Positions 16,130 through 17,237 of a stretch of 17,237 nucleotides of DNA are shown piece after piece. Below the pieces are notes generated by a model, which saw nothing but the letters and a program-made list of their open reading frames with translations, had not been told where the DNA came from and made no database searches. Position 1 is the first letter of the stretch. Each line of letters begins with the position of its first letter. The DNA is from an uncultured Bacteroidales bacterium (lineage in GTDB: Bacteria; Bacteroidota; Bacteroidia; Bacteroidales; UBA932), in assembly GCA_946184255.1 (NCBI GenBank), contig CAMHFA010000004.1:1-17237 (forward strand), read 5' to 3'. The position numbers and the translations under genes were made by a program.

Positions 16130-16540
16130 ATGAAATCGGAAAAGGACATATTTGAAAATATCGGTAAGGCCTCCTTCGGTGTGCCTGAAGGTTATTTCAA
16201 TGACCTGAAGGGCCGACTTGAGTCCATACCCGAGAGAGGCAAGGTCCTCCCCGGACCATGGAGCCGGGTAAAGCCTTTCCTTGCGATGGCAGCTTCCTTT
16301 GCCGCCATACTTTTCATCGGCAATTCCGTCTTGCGCCACACCGCTTCTACACAGTCTGAAGAACAGTCCATGAACGAATCCAGCTATGCTGAGATGATTT
16401 CGCTCACCCATCCTGAAGCGTTTATGAACGCCCTCGAGTACGAAGGCGAGGATATGACGGAAGAAGACATCATCAACTACCTTATCGAATCCGGAATGAG
16501 TATGGAATATCTCGCCTACTCCGGTGACCAAAAGAATTAA
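16130..16540 (+). CDS. Single-pass membrane protein, probable anti-sigma factor
   Basis: A 136-aa protein with a cytoplasmic N-terminal part of about 48 residues containing FGVPEGYFNDLKGRLES (16-32), one membrane helix at about 49-68 (PFLAMAASFAAILFIGNSVL) and a strongly acidic C-terminal part of about 68 residues. Basic residues just before the helix (R36, K38, R46, K48) predict N-in, C-out topology. The VPEGYF motif is often found near the N-terminus of small membrane proteins encoded after Bacteroidota sigma factors. No zinc-binding HxxxCxxC anti-sigma motif is present, so the anti-sigma role rests on position, size and topology. The periplasmic tail could sense stress directly or bind the Spy-like protein encoded 3 bases downstream. 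Confidence 0.6.
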   Translation: MKSEKDIFENIGKASFGVPEGYFNDLKGRLESIPERGKVLPGPWSRVKPFLAMAASFAAILFIGNSVLRHTASTQSEEQSMNESSYAEMISLTHPEAFMNALEYEGEDMTEEDIINYLIESGMSMEYLAYSGDQKN

Positions 16541-16543
16541 ACC

Positions 16544-17020
16544 ATGAAAAATATTCTTTCAATAACAATTTGCGCCATTGCGCTCTTCCTATCCTCCTCA
16601 AGCCTTGTCGCCCAGGAGAACAGGAACAGGAACTGGGAAGACAGGATGAAGGCTGAAAAGATCGCCTTCCTGACCGATGCCATGGACCTCACTTCTTCTG
16701 AAGCGGAAAGATTCTGGCCTGTTTACAACAGGTGTGAAGCTGAGAAGAGGGAGGCCTGGAAACAGATATTCGACTCCTACAGGGCCTTGGAAAACGGGAT
16801 AAAGTCCGGCAAGGAAGACAAGGAGATCGCCACTTTGATGGACAAGTATTTCAAGGCCCAGAAGGCCGGAGACAATATTGACGAAAAGTATGTTGCCGAG
16901 TACAGGAAGATTCTTCCAAACAAGAAGATAGCCAAACTTTTCATCGGCGAGGAAAACTTCCGCAGATTGCAGATTCACAGACTCAATAGAAACGACAACA
17001 GCAAAAACGACAAAAAGTGA
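16544..17020 (+). CDS. Spy/CpxP-like periplasmic protein
   Basis: A 158-aa secreted protein with signal peptide 1-23 (MKNILSITICAIALFLSSSS, cleavage near VAQ-EN). The mature part is helical and highly charged. It has KIAFLTDAMDLTSSEAERFWPVYNRCEAEKREAW (about 40-73), the Bacteroidota form of the LTxxQ-type helix of the Spy/CpxP family, and KIAKLFIGEENFRRLQIHRL (about 128-147) as the matching late helix. A basic, Asn-rich tail ends the protein. Spy and CpxP bind unfolded periplasmic proteins, and CpxP also damps its own sensor. Here it is the third gene after the sigma factor and probable anti-sigma factor, 3 bases downstream, which fits a feedback or folding role in envelope stress. The fold assignment is good; the regulatory role is inferred. 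Confidence 0.75.
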   Translation: MKNILSITICAIALFLSSSSLVAQENRNRNWEDRMKAEKIAFLTDAMDLTSSEAERFWPVYNRCEAEKREAWKQIFDSYRALENGIKSGKEDKEIATLMDKYFKAQKAGDNIDEKYVAEYRKILPNKKIAKLFIGEENFRRLQIHRLNRNDNSKNDKK

Positions 17021-17052
17021 CAGTAAACACTAAAACTAGTAGTCTGTCTTAG

Positions 17053-17082
17053 AAAAGCGTGCCGGGAGGTACGCTTTTTTTT
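17053..17082 (+). terminator. Rho-independent terminator of the sigma factor operon
   Basis: Stem AAAAGCGTGCC (17053-17063) and GGTACGCTTTT (17068-17078), 11 bp with one G-T pair, a GGGA loop, then an unbroken run of T through 17082. It lies 33 bases after the Spy-like stop codon. Confidence 0.9.
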
Positions 17083-17090
17083 ATTTTTGT

Positions 17091-17098
17091 TATCTTTG
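17091..17098 (+). promoter_or_regulatory. Possible -7 element (TATCTTTG) of the final gene
   Basis: Exact TAnnTTTG match 3 bases before the ATG at 17102, implying a leaderless transcript. No TTG is seen at the -33 position, which would fall inside the terminator hairpin. Moderate to weak. Confidence 0.35.
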
Positions 17099-17101
17099 GG
17101 T

Positions 17102-17237
17102 ATGAGACATTTCCAGTTATATTTCATCGCTTTGCTCCTTGTAAGCATCCTGCTGTCTTGCGGCAAGTCCAATCACGTCTGTATCTATGGCGGCAGCTCT
17201 GCCTGCGCTACCGCGGCATATTCTGCCGCCAAGCTGG
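17102..17237 (+). CDS. Lipoprotein, probable FAD-dependent oxidoreductase (N-terminal part only)
   Basis: Only the first 45 codons lie in the window. They encode a lipoprotein signal (MRHFQLYFIALLLVSILLSC, lipobox LLSC, Cys20) followed directly by VCIYGGSSACATAAYSAAKL. This matches the start of the Bacteroidota exported FAD-dependent oxidoreductases, which usually begin with a 'vYGGtsaGviAAyqAakmG' dinucleotide-binding loop. The last glycine of the GxGxxG-like loop is Cys here (GGSSAC). The fold call depends on this single motif and the rest of the gene is needed to confirm it. It is probably transcribed on its own, after the terminator at 17053-17082. Confidence 0.6.
   Translation, partial: MRHFQLYFIALLLVSILLSCGKSNHVCIYGGSSACATAAYSAAKL

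Noticed and set aside
16616..16637. Short GAACAG-type tandem repeat in the Spy-like gene
   Set aside because: Only about three copies, encoding an Asn/Arg-rich stretch after the signal peptide; too short to treat as a functional repeat.
1..17237. Mobile elements, phage, CRISPR arrays or RNA genes
   Set aside because: No transposase, integrase, terminal inverted repeat, regular spaced repeats or tRNA/rRNA-like sequence was seen; gaps between genes are too small for most of these.

Overview
The window looks like chromosomal DNA of a Bacteroidota bacterium, most likely an anaerobic gut-type Bacteroidales (inference). The evidence is: several exact matches to the Bacteroidota -7 promoter element TAnnTTTG, almost no Shine-Dalgarno sequences, many short lipoproteins, tandem FKBP-like lipoproteins, an L-fucose isomerase/permease pair, and a lipoprotein of the family known as 'radical SAM-associated putative lipoprotein'. 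Genes are densely packed, no intergenic gap exceeds about 100 bases, and I see no RNA genes, CRISPR arrays or insertion sequences.

Layout. (1) 53-6039, plus strand: a tightly spaced run of an NrnA-type DHH phosphoesterase, two FKBP-like lipoproteins, a MATE exporter, a cytidylate-kinase-like protein and a membrane-anchored serine hydrolase. A small lipoprotein follows at 6082-6570. (2) 6571-6607: a 16-bp perfect hairpin separates this run from the convergent minus-strand operon ackA-ptb (8770 to 6626), which makes ATP from an acyl-CoA. (3) 8852-9970, plus strand: a short ComEC-type membrane protein whose 3' end overlaps the next, convergent operon. (4) 15491 to 9957, minus strand: lepA, a GT2-like glycosyltransferase, fucI and fucP, linked by a 4-base gap, an ATGA overlap and a 9-base gap. 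(5) 15547-17020, plus strand: an ECF sigma factor, a single-pass membrane protein (probable anti-sigma factor) and a Spy/CpxP-like periplasmic protein, closed by a clear terminator. (6) From 17102 to the window end: the start of a lipoprotein, probably an FAD-dependent oxidoreductase.

The most interesting points are as follows. The acetate kinase carries Ala in place of the acyl-pocket Phe and is paired with a phosphotransbutyrylase-type partner, which suggests a substrate larger than acetate. The sigma/membrane/Spy-like triad looks like a self-contained envelope-stress module. Its promoter is physically interleaved with that of lepA, so the two probably compete for RNA polymerase. LepA is co-transcribed with fucose metabolism genes and a divergent glycosyltransferase. 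All functional assignments are from reading the sequence; no database search was run.
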